From Paucibacter sp. B2R-40 (GTDB lineage Bacteria; Pseudomonadota; Gammaproteobacteria; Burkholderiales; Burkholderiaceae_C): 64,000 nt of DNA. This document shows positions 23,496 through 32,583 of the stretch, piece by piece. The DNA lies in assembly GCF_025717555.1 (NCBI RefSeq), contig NZ_JAJIRP010000014.1, forward strand, positions 1-64,000, given 5' to 3'. The stretch's first letter is position 1. Every line of letters begins with the position of its first letter. Made by a program: the position numbers and the translations under genes. The notes under the pieces were generated by a model, which ran no database searches, was not told where the DNA came from, and saw nothing but the letters and a program-made list of their open reading frames with translations.

Positions 23496-24004
23496 GGTGT
23501 GACTCTACATGGCGCGGCGGGGCGGCGGGACCTCTTCTTTTTTTTGACATAGCCCCGCGTAGGCCAATCCGCTTTCACTTCCACGATGCCGACTTTTGTG
23601 AAGCCCTTGAGGAGCTTCTTAGACTGGAGGAAGGGGATGAAGGGGATGAAAAGGATAGAGAAAAAGCAAGGCTGGCATTTCGCCTCGGTCCCTGCCCTCG
23701 GTCAAAGGAGACTCAGCCACTGCAAGCGCCTGGGTGACTTCCAAGCAAGGGCTGGTAAAAACTGAAATGCCTAGGGGTCCAGACTCAAGACCTGACCCCG
23801 ACTTCAGCTGAGGGTCAGGTCTTGCCTATAGATTTAAAGACAGGGCCGCGAGCGTGTGGTTTCACACGAGTGTCCGAGAAACCCCGGTTTTTCCCCCGTG
23901 GTCACGGGGTGTGTGGGCACGATCCCGCCAAACACAATGGCGACACGCACCGCAAACACAATACGTCGCAGCGGTTCTCAGCCACCCCAACGAAAAAGTA
24001 GTCC
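23496..24004. other. intergenic region with REP-like inverted repeat and hairpin
   Basis: About 510 bp without a gene. Contents: a purine-rich direct repeat (AAGGGGATG twice around 23631-23648); a 13-bp perfect inverted repeat at 23786-23824; a second perfect hairpin at 23894-23909 (CCCCGTG, GT, CACGGGG); and GTGTG/CACAC arms near 23860. The right part must carry the promoter of the PEP-CTERM gene. Confidence 0.55.
23786..23824. repeat. 13-bp perfect inverted repeat, REP-like
   Basis: CAAGACCTGACCC at 23786-23798 pairs with GGGTCAGGTCTTG at 23812-23824 across 13 bases. This core resembles repeats found near REP-associated (Y1) transposases in betaproteobacteria, from memory of the family. 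No such transposase lies in the window, so it would be a non-autonomous copy. Confidence 0.5.
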
Positions 24005-24697
24005 ATGAAGTCACTCAAGATTGTTGCCATCGCCGCCGCTTCACTATTGGCAAATTCGGCCTTCGCTGCCGCCGTCGTGACCGACACCACCCAGTTCGAT
24101 TTGGGTTTCACGGTTTCCAACACCGATCTGCTCCAGACCAGCTTGGCCAGTTCAGTTTTCACCGGTGAGTTCAGCCATGAGGGCTCCACTGGCGCTGCGG
24201 CCTTGAACAACGGTATCTACGGTGCTCAGGGCAATCAAGGCAGCTTTGGCAATGGCACCGAGGCCGCAACCGCAAGTTCAGGAAGCGTCGCCACTTTCAC
24301 CTTCAGTGGCGCTGGCGGCTACAACATCACTTCCGTCGACAGCTACGCCGGTTGGGATGACTACCGCGGCGGCCAGAGCTATGACCTGTCCTACGCAACG
24401 GCTGCCGATCCAAGCAACTTCATCTATCTCGCAAGCGTCTACAACGATGCCCAGGCAGGTGGCAATACCAATACCCATGCCAACATCCTCGGCAGCAGCG
24501 GCTACCTTGCCAGCAATGTGCAAAGCCTGCGCTTCGAGTTCAAAGGCGATTTGACCTATGGCTACGCAGGCTACCGTGAAATCGACGTGCAAGGCGTCGC
24601 AGCCGCTGTGCCCGAGCCACAAAGCTATGCCTTGATGTTGGCCGGCCTGGGTGCCATCGGCTTCGTCGCCCGCCGTCGCAAGCTGGCTCAACAATAA
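24005..24697 (+). CDS. PEP-CTERM sorted exported protein
   Basis: A 230-residue secreted protein. A Sec signal peptide (MKSLKIVAIAAASLLANSAFA) is followed by a Ser/Gly/Thr/Asn-rich, acidic beta-type body with few charged Lys/Arg residues. The C-terminus is the sorting signal: VPEPQSYALMLAGLGAIGF then a basic ARRRK. Such proteins are processed by an exosortase (XrtA/EpsH) and often belong to biofilm or extracellular polysaccharide systems. No exosortase gene lies in the window. A strong terminator follows. Confidence 0.9.
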   Translation: MKSLKIVAIAAASLLANSAFAAAVVTDTTQFDLGFTVSNTDLLQTSLASSVFTGEFSHEGSTGAAALNNGIYGAQGNQGSFGNGTEAATASSGSVATFTFSGAGGYNITSVDSYAGWDDYRGGQSYDLSYATAADPSNFIYLASVYNDAQAGGNTNTHANILGSSGYLASNVQSLRFEFKGDLTYGYAGYREIDVQGVAAAVPEPQSYALMLAGLGAIGFVARRRKLAQQ

Positions 24698-24722
24698 GCC
24701 AGCTTCGAAACTAGTTCAGCCC

Positions 24723-24750
24723 AAAAGCCGGCCTGAATGGCCGGCTTTTT
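24723..24750 (+). terminator. rho-independent terminator after PEP-CTERM gene
   Basis: AAAAGCCGGCC, loop TGAAT, GGCCGGCTTTTT: an 11-bp stem with T-tract, 25 bp after the stop. The A run on the left makes it usable on the opposite strand for the converging nrdJ transcript as well. Confidence 0.9.
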
Positions 24751-24811
24751 GCATTTCGGATGAGTCGGCTCTTTGCAGCTCAATAGGGCATCGCAAAGTG
24801 AACGCACAAGC

Positions 24812-27808
24812 TCATCCGCATTGCCCCACATACCCACAAGCGGTGCAAAAATCACAACCGTCCTTGTGAATCATCGTGCTATTGCCGCATTCCGGGCAAG
24901 GCTTGCCGGCCATCGCCTGCACCTTCTCGCCCACATGAGCCTTGGCAATCGGCGCCTGCAACAGCCCCATCTCGACCAAGGGCAGGCCCTGCTCGTCCAG
25001 CACACCTAACATCGCATAGCGATGGATGATCAAGCGCGCCACATAGGCCACCGTCGAGGGCCAGATCTGCTGGCGGCGCTCGCCGGTCAACGTCGGCACC
25101 GGCGCCATGAAGTGCCCCAAGGGCTCGCCCACGTTCAGCAGCTTACGCAGCTTCATGCCTATCCAGGCCGGATCCATCACCCGCATGTCCAGGCTCAGCA
25201 GTCGTGCCATGCCGTCCAGCGCCTTCGGGTAATTGCCCGAGAAGCCCATGGCGCACGGCCGAGTGACGAAGCCACCTTCCGGTGTCGGCAAGCTGACCTC
25301 TTTCAGCGTCAGCGTGAATTGCTCGTTGGTAGCCGGGTTGTCCACGTCGACCGCCCAGGCCAGCGTACCCATGGTGCTGGTGCGCGGCTCTTCGCGGCTG
25401 AACATCGCGTCGATCACCGGCGTGGCGCCGCCGTCTTGCAGCGCACCGAGTTGCTCGCAGCGCCAGCGGATCACGGCAGCCGTCGCCGCCACCACACCGG
25501 GGAAGAGGCGCGATTCGCCGCTTGGCGGGATCGGCATCTCAAACGCCCGCTCCTCGGCCACCGTCGCAAGCGCGTCCAGCTTCAGGCGCAGCCAGGCCGC
25601 GTCATTGGTGCGCAGGTCCATCGACAAGGTCTTGGCTACCGCCGCCAAACCGCGTGGCTGCTCGGCGCCATTGACCCAGACCTCGAAGGGCAGGTTCTTG
25701 CCGAACAGGCCGGCGTCCGGCCCCTCGGCCGGCAGCTCGCCGACGAAGAGCGCAAAGTCGCCATGCGGGTGCCGGATCATGTAGCTCCAGGCCGGGTTGC
25801 CGCCAGGCAACTCGGGCCGGCTCGGCCAGCGCAACGAGGCCAACACCGCATTCGGCAGGCGCGATACCAACATGCGCTGGTTGCTGCCATCGGCCAAGAC
25901 CGGTTTCAGCGCCTCGGGCTCCTTGACGGCGGTCGGCTCGACGCTCAAGACCGAGCCCAGAATGCTGTTAGGCCGATAAGTGGCTAGGCCCTTCAGACCC
26001 GCCTTCCAGGCATCGGTGTACAGATCCTGGAAGTCGGCATAGGGGTAATCAGCCGGCACATTGACGGTTTTGGAGATCGAGGTATCCACAAAGGGCGCGA
26101 CGGCCGCGACCATGGCCGCATGGTCGGCCGCGCTCAGCTCCAGCGCGGTCACAAATGCGTCGGTCAGCGGCGCGTCCTTGCCGAACATATGGCGATACAG
26201 GCGCCAGGCGTGATCCTCGACGGCATATTCCTTGAAGCTACCGTCGGCCATACGCTTCTTGCGCGTATAGCTCCAGCTGAAGGCTGGCTCGATGCCGTTG
26301 GAGGCGTTGTCGGCAAAGGCCAGGCTGATGGTGCCGGTCGGCGCGATCGACAGCAGGTGCGAGTTGCGCAGGCCTTGCGTGCGGATCTTGTCCTTCAAGC
26401 CATTCGGCAGCCGCGACGCGAAGTTGCCGCCGGACAGATACAGATCGGCATTGAAGAGCGGGAAGGCGCCTCGTTCGATCGCCAGATCGGCCGAGGCCTC
26501 ATAGGCGGCATCGCGCATCACCTCACTCAAACGGCGCGCCACATCGCGGGCAGCTTCGGTGTCGTAGCGCTGATTCAGCATCACCAAGGTGTCACCCAGG
26601 CCGGTGAAGCCCAGGCCCACGCGGCGCTTGTTGCGCGCTTCTTGCTGCTGCGCCGGCAGCGGCCAGGGCGTCACGTCCAAGACGTTGTCGAGCATGCGGG
26701 TGGCAACGCGGCAGACCTCGGCATAGCCTTCTTCATCGAAGCTGGCATTCGGGCCAAACGGGTCGCGCACAAAGCAGGTCAGGTTGACCGAACCCAGGCA
26801 GCAGCAGCCATAAGGCGGCAGCGGCTGCTCGGCGCAGGGGTTGGTCGCCGCGATCGACTCGCAGTAGTGCAGATTGTTGTCGACATTGATGCGGTCCAGG
26901 AACAGCACGCCCGGCTCCGCATGGTCATAGGTGCTGCGCATCACCTCATCCCACAGCGCGCGCGCCTTGAGCTTGCGATAGACCCATTGGCCATCAGCGC
27001 GCTGGTAGGCGCCGGCCTCAACCTGCTTCTGGCCCGGCTCGGCCTTGTGAGTCAGCTCGATTTCGCCGTCAGCTTCAACCGCTTGCATGAACTGATCGGT
27101 GACGCCGACCGAGATATTGAAATTCTTCAGGTCGCCCTTGTCCTTGGCGCGAATGAATTCTTCGACGTCGGGGTGGTCGCAGCGCAAGACGCCCATCTGC
27201 GCGCCCCGGCGGCTGCCGGCGCTCTCGACCGTCTCGCAGCTGCGGTCGAACACGCGCATATAGCTGACCGGGCCGGAGGCGCTGCTTTGCGTGGAGCCGA
27301 CCCAGGCGCCGTGCGGGCGGATGCGCGAGAAATCGTAGCCCACGCCGCCGCCACGGCGCATGGTCTCGGCCGCCTCGGTCAAGGCCGTGTAGATGCCGGG
27401 GTGGCCGTCTTCGCTGGAAGCAATCGAGTCACCGACCGGCTGCACAAAGCAGTTGATCAAAGTGGCGGAAAGTTCGGTGCCGGCGGCCGAATTGATGCGC
27501 CCGGCCGGCACAAAGCCGCGCCGCTGCGCATCCAAAAAACGCGCTTCCCACTCGGCCCGCGCTTCGGGCGCCTCGGCTTGTGCCAGGGCGCGCGCGACGC
27601 GCTGGCGCAGTTCGTCCAGCGTGCGCTCGTCGCCCTTGGCGTACTTCTCCAACAAGACCTCGGCACTGATGTCTTGGGCCGGCAAGGCGGAGGCAGGCGC
27701 TACTGCGACTCGGAATGCCGGCGTGTTGCCGAAGATATCGGCTTGAGCCTCATGGCTGTTGTGAGCGGCATTGGGGGTGGCGATGTGGGTGGGGTTGGGC
27801 GAGCTCAT
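24812..27808 (-). CDS. nrdJ: adenosylcobalamin-dependent (class II) ribonucleoside-diphosphate reductase
   Basis: About 998 residues. The active-site signature [14 protein letters not shown] lies near 322, followed by GSVNLTCFV; the N-terminal [13 protein letters not shown] and [16 protein letters not shown] motifs are typical of class II enzymes. Two TSCPD-like segments follow in the C-terminal third, then a Cys-rich tail (CPECGNS...[14 protein letters not shown]) that shuttles reducing equivalents. It makes deoxynucleotides without needing oxygen, using vitamin B12. ATG 27808 is preferred, with GGAG six bases upstream; ATG 27859 has no visible ribosome-binding site. I see no cobalamin riboswitch in the 200 bp upstream. 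Confidence 0.93.
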   Translation of the reverse strand: MSSPNPTHIATPNAAHNSHEAQADIFGNTPAFRVAVAPASALPAQDISAEVLLEKYAKGDERTLDELRQRVARALAQAEAPEARAEWEARFLDAQRRGFVPAGRINSAAGTELSATLINCFVQPVGDSIASSEDGHPGIYTALTEAAETMRRGGGVGYDFSRIRPHGAWVGSTQSSASGPVSYMRVFDRSCETVESAGSRRGAQMGVLRCDHPDVEEFIRAKDKGDLKNFNISVGVTDQFMQAVEADGEIELTHKAEPGQKQVEAGAYQRADGQWVYRKLKARALWDEVMRSTYDHAEPGVLFLDRINVDNNLHYCESIAATNPCAEQPLPPYGCCCLGSVNLTCFVRDPFGPNASFDEEGYAEVCRVATRMLDNVLDVTPWPLPAQQQEARNKRRVGLGFTGLGDTLVMLNQRYDTEAARDVARRLSEVMRDAAYEASADLAIERGAFPLFNADLYLSGGNFASRLPNGLKDKIRTQGLRNSHLLSIAPTGTISLAFADNASNGIEPAFSWSYTRKKRMADGSFKEYAVEDHAWRLYRHMFGKDAPLTDAFVTALELSAADHAAMVAAVAPFVDTSISKTVNVPADYPYADFQDLYTDAWKAGLKGLATYRPNSILGSVLSVEPTAVKEPEALKPVLADGSNQRMLVSRLPNAVLASLRWPSRPELPGGNPAWSYMIRHPHGDFALFVGELPAEGPDAGLFGKNLPFEVWVNGAEQPRGLAAVAKTLSMDLRTNDAAWLRLKLDALATVAEERAFEMPIPPSGESRLFPGVVAATAAVIRWRCEQLGALQDGGATPVIDAMFSREEPRTSTMGTLAWAVDVDNPATNEQFTLTLKEVSLPTPEGGFVTRPCAMGFSGNYPKALDGMARLLSLDMRVMDPAWIGMKLRKLLNVGEPLGHFMAPVPTLTGERRQQIWPSTVAYVARLIIHRYAMLGVLDEQGLPLVEMGLLQAPIAKAHVGEKVQAMAGKPCPECGNSTMIHKDGCDFCTACGYVGQCG

Positions 27809-28064
27809 GCAGGTCTCCGAGACGGCGGGATCAAATTGTGTGCGCAATACTGCGGTCATCTTAGCGAGCGAGGCTTGACGCTAGACAGGGCTTGGCCTTC
27901 TTTATTCCTTGATGACCCTCGATCAAGCCGCCAGGACGGGCGCAAAAATCATCAATTGTGAGCGGTCACTCTGAGGCGGGCGCTTGCGGAAAATAGGCCC
28001 AGCTTGCTGAGCTGACCCGCACCAGGCTTGAAAAACTCACCGATGCAAGCGCTGCCAAGTCATT

Positions 28065-29108
28065 TCAAGCCAGCCCTAGTGCAGCCGACAACTCGGCCGC
28101 TGTGTAAAAGGCTTGGCGCCCTGGCACCCAAGCCTGCACCAAGGCCTGCATCCGCGCGTTCAAGGGCGCTTGGCGGCCCATTCCTGCCGCCAAGCGAACG
28201 ACCTCGCCGCACAGCGCGTCCACCTCCGTCGGCCGCCCCAGGCTGAGGTCATCGGCCATGCTGGAGCGCGCCTTGGCGTCGATTCTGAGCATGCGCGCTG
28301 CCAGCAGACGAAACACCGGCGTCGGCAAGCGCAGCATGGTGATCAGCCGGCGCGGCGGCAGCGGCGTCATCGCGGCGACCTCGATGCCAGCTGCGTCCAA
28401 GACATCCAAGGCCTCGCTCTGCAAAGCCGCAAAACAACGCCGATAGCCGCGCTGCAGCAATTGCTCGCGCAGCGGCCGGCCGGACATCGCATTGACCGGG
28501 TTGTTCAGATTGATGAGCAGCTTGCCCCATTGCACCGCACGCAAATCCGCATGCAGGCGCAGCACCAAACCCTGGCGTTTGAACGCGGCCTGCAGGCCCG
28601 CCAAGGCGGGCTCACTGGCCTGACCTTGCATCGCCAAGGCCCCAAGTGTGCCGCGGTGGAAATGGCCGGGGGCTACTTCGGCCACATTGAACGGCGTCAT
28701 GCCGGCGCGCCAATCAAGCGCCGGCGCAGCGCTGTTCGCCCGCTCGGCATTGCCGACACCGTTTTGCATGGAAACAACCAAGCTGCCGGCCGGCAGCGCT
28801 TGTTGCAACTGCACGGCGGCCTCGGTCGTAGCTGCGCTCTTCACGCACAGCAGGGTCACCGCGGCTTGCAGCCCGGCAGGCACGCTTTCATGCAGACTCA
28901 AGCCGGCGGCGGGCAAATGATGATGGCCACCGTCCAAATCGCTCACGGTCAGCCCGCAAGCCCGCAGATCAGCCAAAACACGCGGTCTGCCCACAAAGTG
29001 GACCTGCAAACCGGCTGCGGCCAACACCGCGCCCAAATAGCAACCGACCGAGCCGGCGCCCAGAATCAAGACAGAAATCGGCTCATGCTCTGGCGCGCTG
29101 ACAGCCAT
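28065..29108 (-). CDS. panE: 2-dehydropantoate 2-reductase (ketopantoate reductase) family protein
   Basis: A 347-residue protein. The Rossmann motif LGAGSVGCYLGAVLA binds NADPH near the N-terminus. The catalytic lysine region WGKLLINLNNPVNA and the C-terminal SSMADDLSLGRPTEVDALCGEVV match ApbA/PanE, which reduces ketopantoate for CoA synthesis. Paralogues of this family act on other 2-oxo acids, so the pathway is not certain. It starts three bases after the stop of the Mpo1-like gene, so the two form an operon. Confidence 0.82.
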   Translation of the reverse strand: MAVSAPEHEPISVLILGAGSVGCYLGAVLAAAGLQVHFVGRPRVLADLRACGLTVSDLDGGHHHLPAAGLSLHESVPAGLQAAVTLLCVKSAATTEAAVQLQQALPAGSLVVSMQNGVGNAERANSAAPALDWRAGMTPFNVAEVAPGHFHRGTLGALAMQGQASEPALAGLQAAFKRQGLVLRLHADLRAVQWGKLLINLNNPVNAMSGRPLREQLLQRGYRRCFAALQSEALDVLDAAGIEVAAMTPLPPRRLITMLRLPTPVFRLLAARMLRIDAKARSSMADDLSLGRPTEVDALCGEVVRLAAGMGRQAPLNARMQALVQAWVPGRQAFYTAAELSAALGLA

Positions 29109-29111
29109 CGC

Positions 29112-29657
29112 TCAAGCGAGTGGATGGGCCAAATCGCGCAAATGGGTGGGCCCAACACGGCGCTCAATTTCGCCCAGCATGTCTTGCCCCCAACCCAGCG
29201 CAAACATGGCCTCACCGACGACAAACATCGGCCCCACCAGCAGGCCGACCAGATCATCCACAAAGGCGGGCTTTTTGCCTTCGTAATAGTGCCCCAGAAA
29301 CTGGATCACCCAGCCGACGACAAAAGCCCCGACTCCCCAGGCCAGCCAATTGCCCAGGCTGCCTGCTGCGAGTGGTTCCGCCAGAGACATCAGCAAAGCA
29401 TTGACGGCGCTAACGGCCAATCCCAAGACCAGATTGCCGCGCGTCAAATACCAAGCCGTGCTGGCGCCCCAGAGCAGCCAGGCGGCCGTTAGTTGAACGC
29501 CGCCAAGGCTGAGTTCGGCGCGCGCCAGCAAGACGCCGATCGCAAAAACGATCAGCGGAATGCCGACGAAATGAGTCGCGATATTGCGGCGGTCGCGGTG
29601 ATAGCTGGCGTATTGCGCCATCAAATCGAGTGCGGGGCGAAAAGGACTGGCAGCCAT
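29112..29657 (-). CDS. Mpo1-like (DUF962) membrane protein, possible 2-hydroxy fatty acid dioxygenase
   Basis: A 181-residue protein with four to five hydrophobic segments. It has the two histidine motifs of the Mpo1/YGL010w family: YHRDRRNIATHFVGIP near 20-35 and QFLGHYYEGKKPAFVDD near 120-136. The yeast relative is an Fe-dependent dioxygenase that shortens 2-hydroxy fatty acids by alpha-oxidation. Same activity here is inference from family. First gene of an operon with the PanE-like reductase. Confidence 0.8.
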   Translation of the reverse strand: MAASPFRPALDLMAQYASYHRDRRNIATHFVGIPLIVFAIGVLLARAELSLGGVQLTAAWLLWGASTAWYLTRGNLVLGLAVSAVNALLMSLAEPLAAGSLGNWLAWGVGAFVVGWVIQFLGHYYEGKKPAFVDDLVGLLVGPMFVVGEAMFALGWGQDMLGEIERRVGPTHLRDLAHPLA

Positions 29658-29767
29658 GCTTGTCTCCTAATTCAAAGATCATGGGTCATATCAGCCATAC
29701 TAAAGCAGCATGGCGCGGTGAGGCTGTCAAAATCGATACAGATTCTGCGGCAGTTTGGCCGATAAAA

Positions 29768-30520
29768 ATGAACCTGACCCCATTTTTGAGATTATTCCCT
29801 CTTTCATTTGGGGTGTTGCTGCTCTGCGCTTGCGCGGCTCAGGCTCCTCCGGCTCCGCAATTGACAGCCTGGGCGCCTGATTTTGCCGACTTGCGCCAGC
29901 TCAGCCAGGGCCAAGCGCTGTGGCCCGTAGATGCGGGGACCTCGACCCTCAGCGTCCATGTGTTTCGCGGTGGCCGAGCGGCGCAGCTGGGTCACAACCA
30001 TGTGTTGAACGCGCCCAAGCTGGCAGGTTTGCTCAGATTGAATGCGAGCGAGTGCTGCCAAGATTTGGATCTCAAGACGGCCGCTTTCGAACTGGCCTTG
30101 CGCTTGGATGAGTTGGAACTGGATGCGGCCGCTTCCCGCGCGACTTTAGGCGTCGGCTGGGCCAGCGCAATATCGCCCGAGATGATCGCCGCCACTCGCC
30201 GCAATATGCTGGGCGAAGCAGGTCTGCAGGCCAGCAGCTATCCGCTGCTGAGAGTGCGCTCGCTGCGCATCAGCGGCGCCTACCCAAAACTTGCTGCGCT
30301 GGTAGAGATTGAATTGCATGGCCACAGACAGCGCCAATGGTTGGCCTTGAACCTCTCAAACAAGCCTGGCGGCGGCGTGCAAGCGCGGGGGACCATGGTG
30401 ATCAGCCAAAGCGAATTTGGCTTGACGCCGTTTTCGGTCGCCGGCGGCTTGCTGGCGGTGCAAGACGAGTTGCTTATCGAATTTGATCTGCTGGCAAGAC
30501 CTTCAACTCGCCCGGACTGA
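29768..30520 (+). CDS. YceI-like lipoprotein
   Basis: About 250 residues. The signal peptide ends in a lipobox (LLLCAC), so the protein should be lipid-anchored. The body resembles YceI beta-barrel proteins: VDAGTSTLSVHVFRGGRAAQLGHNHVL at the start and a conserved FGLTPFS near the end. YceI proteins bind isoprenoid or other hydrophobic ligands. The start ATG 29768 begins right at the signal peptide but has only a weak ribosome-binding site. Its 3' end overlaps the convergent GNAT gene by 47 bp. Confidence 0.75.
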   Translation: MNLTPFLRLFPLSFGVLLLCACAAQAPPAPQLTAWAPDFADLRQLSQGQALWPVDAGTSTLSVHVFRGGRAAQLGHNHVLNAPKLAGLLRLNASECCQDLDLKTAAFELALRLDELELDAAASRATLGVGWASAISPEMIAATRRNMLGEAGLQASSYPLLRVRSLRISGAYPKLAALVEIELHGHRQRQWLALNLSNKPGGGVQARGTMVISQSEFGLTPFSVAGGLLAVQDELLIEFDLLARPSTRPD

Positions 30521-31013
30521 CAAAACACTGCACCAGCCCCTGCCACCACCCCTCGGTCAACACATGCTCGGTGAAATTACCGCCTGAATATTCGGTGATC
30601 ACGCGGCGCCAAAAGGCTTGCGCCGCCACATTGCCCTTCATCTGCCCGACCTCCCAGGGCCCCGGCAATGCCTGAAACACTCCGCGCGCCAGCTCGGCAC
30701 CCAGGCCGGCGCGTCGGTACTTCTTCAGCACAAAGAACTGCGCCATCCAATGCGATGAGTGATCGGGTGCGCCGAGCTTGCCTTGCGGATTGACCAGCGC
30801 AAAGCCTGCATACCGATCATTCACCAAGGCGATAAACGGATGCCAAAGCGGATCACGCCAATATTGATCCAGCTCGTAGCCATACTCGCCATGGCGGTCC
30901 AGATCTTGATCCCAGAGATCCGACAAATCGTGCTGGTACAGCTCCAACATTCGGTACAGCGGCAAGCGGTCTTCAGGCAGTGCCCGGCGTATCTGCAATT
31001 CGGTCAAATTCAT
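30474..31013 (-). CDS. GNAT family N-acetyltransferase
   Basis: A 179-residue single-domain GNAT protein. The acetyl-CoA-binding loop is FFVLKKYRRAGLGAELA (motif A, R/Q-x-x-G-x-G/A type, near 93-109), followed by NVAAQAFWRRV. The acceptor cannot be predicted. It is divergent from the sigma-54 efflux operon; its start codon is only 27 bp from the 13-bp repeat array, so a regulator binding there could affect it. The 3' end overlaps the YceI-like gene. Confidence 0.82.
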   Translation of the reverse strand: MNLTELQIRRALPEDRLPLYRMLELYQHDLSDLWDQDLDRHGEYGYELDQYWRDPLWHPFIALVNDRYAGFALVNPQGKLGAPDHSSHWMAQFFVLKKYRRAGLGAELARGVFQALPGPWEVGQMKGNVAAQAFWRRVITEYSGGNFTEHVLTEGWWQGLVQCFVSPGELKVLPADQIR

Positions 31014-31039
31014 GGCGTCCCTTGGCTTTACGAAACCAT

Positions 31040-31130
31040 TGTCCGCTCGCTTTATCCCTTGGTTCTATCCCTTGGTTTTGTCCGCTGGTGTTGTCCGCCG
31101 GTCTTGTCCGTCGGTCTTGTCCGCACACTG
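31040..31130. repeat. seven 13-bp tandem repeats, candidate activator-binding array
   Basis: Seven consecutive 13-bp units beginning at 31040, 31053, 31066, 31079, 31092, 31105 and 31118, consensus close to TGTCCGCYGGTYT. Units 2 and 3 (TATCCCTTGGTTC/T) are diverged. The conserved part TGTCCG is the half-site of the perfect palindrome at 31129-31140. Position is roughly 100-190 bp upstream of the predicted sigma-54 start. Confidence 0.75.
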
Positions 31131-31140
31131 TCCGCGGACA
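31129..31140. promoter_or_regulatory. perfect palindrome TGTCCGCGGACA, candidate enhancer site
   Basis: A fully symmetric 12-bp sequence at the right end of the 13-bp repeat array. Its centre is about 97 bp upstream of the predicted transcription start, a usual distance for an NtrC-type upstream activating sequence. The operon encodes an NtrC-type activator with a Fis-like HTH, the natural candidate to bind it (inference). Confidence 0.6.
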
Positions 31141-31205
31141 GTTTCCTCGCTGGCGCGCTCACCCTAAGCTCTTGATTTTCATAGGATTCAACTTGGGGCA
31201 AGTGC

Positions 31206-31221
31206 TGGCATGCCGCTTGCA
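31206..31221 (+). promoter_or_regulatory. sigma-54 (-24/-12) promoter of the efflux operon
   Basis: TGGCATG at 31206-31212, four bases, TTGCA at 31217-31221: a full match to the TGGCAC/T-N5-TTGC consensus with GG and GC ten bases apart. Predicted start is near 31232, giving a ~28-base leader to the ATG at 31260. The final two genes of the operon encode the matching sigma-54 activator and its kinase. Confidence 0.8.
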
Positions 31222-31259
31222 TTGAATAGAGTAACAAAGCCACCCGACGCAAGCACCCC

Positions 31260-32543
31260 ATGATTCGTGACACCTCTGCGCAGGACCAAATCCTGACACC
31301 CCGCAAGACCCGCGGCCGCCGCTTCGCCTTGGCCGGCCTGGCCCTGGCGACCGTCGCCTTGCTCGCCTACACCGGCCCAAAGCTGCTGAGTCAATTCGGC
31401 GGCGGCGCCTCGGTCGCCCTGGCAAGGCTGTCCCTGGCCACGGTCGAGCTGGGGCCGCTGACGCGCGACATCGCCGCTGAGGGCCGCGTGGTCGCCGCCA
31501 ACAGCCCGACGCTGTTTGCCGGCAACCCCGGCACCGTCAATTTGAGCGTGCAGGCCGGCGATCAGGTCAAGCGGGGTCAGGTCTTGCTGAAAATTGCCAG
31601 CCCGGAGTTGACGGCGCGCTTGGGCCAGGAACGTGCCAATGCCGACGCGCTGCAAAGCGAATGGCTGCGCGCCCAGGCCGACTCACGCCAGCAGCGCGCG
31701 CAGGCGCAGAGCCAAATGGAAACGGCCCAGATCAGCTTCAAAACCGCGCAAAACGAGCTGGCGCGCCAGACCCAAGCCTTCCAGGCCGGCGCGACTGCGG
31801 CGGCGCAGGTCGACCAGGCGCGCGACACTTTGGCCAAGGCACAAGTCGCGCTCAAGCAAGCGCAGGAGTTGCTGGGCCTCAAAGATGACGCGCTCAAGTT
31901 CGAGTTGCAGGCCAAGCGCCAGGCTTTCGAGCGTCAAGCGCTGATGGTCAAGGACGTGGAGCGTCAGCTGGATGAGTTGAATCTGCGCTCACCAGTCGAC
32001 GGCCAGGTCGGCCAACTCTTTGTCACCGACCGCGCCAGCGTCGCCAAAGACGCCAAGCTGCTGTCGGTGGTCGATCTGTCCGCCCTGGAAGTGCAAATCC
32101 AGGTGGCCGAGAGCCTGGCGCGCGAGCTGCAGCCACGCATGGCGGGAGAAATCAGCGGTGGTTCGGATCAAAAGTGGAAAGGTCTGCTCAGCTCCGTTTC
32201 ACCCGAGGTCGTCAATGGCGAAGTAGCGGCCCGCCTACGCTTTGACGGCCCGCAGCCCGAACAGCTGCGCCAGAACCAACGCCTGTCGGTACGCATGCTG
32301 CTGGACCACAAGGACAAGGTCTTGACCCTGTCGCGCGGCAGCTTTGTCGAAGAAGGCGGTGGCCACTTCGCCTATGTCTTGCAAGGCGCAAATGCCGACT
32401 ACGCCGAAAAACGTGCGATCAAGCTTGGCGTGCAAAGCCTCGCCAAGGTCGAGGTGCTGGAAGGCCTGAAGGCCGGTGAGCAAGTCGTGATCTCGGGCGC
32501 GGACAACTTCAAGGACGCACAGCGCGTCAGCATCAGTCGCTGA
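31260..32543 (+). CDS. HlyD/MacA-type periplasmic adaptor of an ABC efflux system
   Basis: A 427-residue membrane-fusion protein. A single N-terminal transmembrane anchor (RRFALAGLALATVALLAYTG) leads to a lipoyl half-motif (GTVNLSVQAGDQVKRGQVLLKI), a long alpha-helical hairpin (~105-240, rich in Gln/Ala/Arg), the second lipoyl half (LRSPVDGQVGQLFVTD) and beta-barrel and membrane-proximal domains. It should bridge the inner-membrane permeases to the co-encoded TolC-like channel. First gene of the seven-gene operon, 28 bases after the predicted sigma-54 start; no strong ribosome-binding site is visible. Confidence 0.88.
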   Translation: MIRDTSAQDQILTPRKTRGRRFALAGLALATVALLAYTGPKLLSQFGGGASVALARLSLATVELGPLTRDIAAEGRVVAANSPTLFAGNPGTVNLSVQAGDQVKRGQVLLKIASPELTARLGQERANADALQSEWLRAQADSRQQRAQAQSQMETAQISFKTAQNELARQTQAFQAGATAAAQVDQARDTLAKAQVALKQAQELLGLKDDALKFELQAKRQAFERQALMVKDVERQLDELNLRSPVDGQVGQLFVTDRASVAKDAKLLSVVDLSALEVQIQVAESLARELQPRMAGEISGGSDQKWKGLLSSVSPEVVNGEVAARLRFDGPQPEQLRQNQRLSVRMLLDHKDKVLTLSRGSFVEEGGGHFAYVLQGANADYAEKRAIKLGVQSLAKVEVLEGLKAGEQVVISGADNFKDAQRVSISR

Positions 32544-32583
32544 AAAAGCCAACTCTTATTTCAAATACCCAGGAGCCCACACC

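Noticed and set aside
27809-28064. Cobalamin riboswitch upstream of nrdJ
   Set aside because: I found no B12-box-like sequence or the expected multi-stem layout in the ~255 bp available.
31040-31130. CRISPR array
   Set aside because: Units are 13 bp with no spacers; they are directly adjacent tandem repeats and no cas genes are present.
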